Source: Sphingopyxis sp. (GTDB lineage: Bacteria; Pseudomonadota; Alphaproteobacteria; Sphingomonadales; Sphingomonadaceae). Taken from it: a stretch of 6,222 bases of DNA. The notes below the pieces were generated by a model. The model made no database searches. It was not told the origin of the DNA and saw only the letters and a list, made by a program, of their open reading frames with translations. Shown here in pieces: positions 5,609 through 6,222 of the stretch. The stretch spans positions 1 to 6,222 of the forward strand of contig JACEST010000118.1 in NCBI GenBank assembly GCA_013911715.1, read 5' to 3'. Every line of letters begins with the position of its first letter. Positions within the stretch are counted from its first letter, which is position 1. The position numbers were made by a program, and so were the translations under genes.

Positions 5609-6222
5609 CACCTTTGCTGCCGCCGGAACTGGAACAATTTGTCGCGTTGGACCAGATCGACGGCGCCCAGTGGCAGGTCTGCCAAATCGAACGGGCCATA
5701 GCGGGTGCGGATCAAGCGGCTGACCTGCAGCCCGAAATGTTCGAGCACTTTCCTGACTTCGCGGTTCTTGCCTTCGGTCAGCGTCATTTCGACCCATTGG
5801 TTGCGACCGGTGCGGCGTTCGAGGTTGGCGTCGATCTTGCCATAGCGCACGCCGTCGATGGTGATGCCTTCGACGAGTTCCTCAAGCTGTGCCTGACTGA
5901 TTTCACCAAAGGCGCGGGCGCGATAGGTGCGCTCGACGCCGCTGGCGGGCAGTTCGAGCTGGCGCTTGAATTCACCGTCGTTGGTCAGCAGCAGCAGCCC
6001 TTCGGTATTATAGTCGAGCCGCCCGACCGGCATCAGTCGCGGCAAATCTTTTGGCAGCAGGTCATAAATCGTCTTGCGCCCCTTGGGGTCGCGCGCGGCG
6101 GTGAGGCAGCCGACGGGCTTGTAAAAGCGGTACAGCCGCGTCGACACGGGCTTTGCGACCGGATTGCCATCGACCGTCAGCCCTTCAAGCGTGGCCAGGA
6201 GTGGGGCGGGCTGGGTGACGAC
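5608..6222 (-). CDS. rluB: RluB/RsuA-family rRNA pseudouridine synthase, C-terminal part (runs off the right edge)
   Basis: Isomerises a specific uridine in rRNA to pseudouridine; RluB acts on U2605 of 23S rRNA. The frame is open from the stop (5610-5608) to base 6222, giving 204 residues without the true start. An internal GTG at 6147 might be mistaken for the start but lies after the S4-domain tail. The first visible residues end in GLTVDGNPVAKP, the usual end of the N-terminal S4 RNA-binding domain, most of which is outside. Then come the linker RLYRFYKPVGCLTAARDPKG (30-49), the catalytic motif GRLDYNTEGLLLLTNDGEF (67-85) with the nucleophile Asp at 70, and the late family motif EGKNREVRKVLEHFGL (about 150-165) followed by LIRTRYGPF. 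RluB is preferred over RsuA, RluE or RluF because of its pairing with rsmD in this lineage, but subfamily assignment needs the missing N-terminus. There is no long basic C-terminal extension, unlike some alphaproteobacterial relatives. Confidence 0.93.
   Translation of the reverse strand, partial: VVTQPAPLLATLEGLTVDGNPVAKPVSTRLYRFYKPVGCLTAARDPKGRKTIYDLLPKDLPRLMPVGRLDYNTEGLLLLTNDGEFKRQLELPASGVERTYRARAFGEISQAQLEELVEGITIDGVRYGKIDANLERRTGRNQWVEMTLTEGKNREVRKVLEHFGLQVSRLIRTRYGPFDLADLPLGAVDLVQRDKLFQFRRQQR

Noticed and set aside
5609..5797. Upstream extension of rsmD by 63 residues
   Set aside because: It lies inside the pseudouridine synthase gene in another frame and comes before the conserved MRVISGEWRG start.

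Overview
The window looks like a chromosomal segment of a high-GC alphaproteobacterium, most likely a sphingomonad (Sphingomonadaceae; Sphingopyxis or Sphingomonas type). This is an inference from three things: the G+C-rich core genes, the rluB-rsmD pairing, and the intergenic palindromes (CCCTGAGCCTGTCGAAGGG, CGTCATCCCGGACTTGATCC and CCCCTCCCCTTCAGGGG types), which I know as recurrent in that group. No search was run. Every gene I can support lies on the minus strand, so the region reads from right to left.

Right-hand block (6222 to 1844): four tightly packed genes form a probable operon. The first is the 3' part of an RluB/RsuA-family pseudouridine synthase, which enters from beyond the window edge. 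Its stop overlaps the start of rsmD (16S rRNA m2G966 methyltransferase) as TGATG. The rsmD stop overlaps the start of an EamA/DMT-family inner-membrane transporter as ATGA. Ten bases after the transporter stop begins a UvrD/PcrA-type superfamily 1 helicase, best read from a GTG. Two rRNA modification enzymes, a small-molecule exporter-like protein and a DNA repair helicase thus share a transcript. I see only co-expression of housekeeping genes here, not an obvious pathway.

Middle (1843 to 908): after a 102-base gap comes an isolated, clearly AT-richer gene for a 277-residue acidic protein that I cannot name. It has a charged helical N-terminus, an aromatic 'VYIYIWGGPFDAS' block, a 'GHNGPPDD' motif and a hydrophobic C-terminal helix. 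It looks like an accessory gene.

Left (907 to 163): 745 bases with no believable gene but several repeat families. These are a near-perfect 26-bp inverted repeat; two 57-bp direct copies, each containing four 9-bp CAGAG-type units; a palindrome whose right arm is split by a 23-bp REP-like insert; a GGGGACA hairpin; and a pair of oppositely oriented CCCTCCCC/GGGGAGGG hairpins. At the far left (162 to 1) the first 54 codons of a predicted outer- or inner-membrane lipoprotein run out of the window.

I found no phage, CRISPR, toxin-antitoxin or other complete undescribed system. The points most worth a second look are the split palindrome at 487-580 and the orphan gene at 908-1741.
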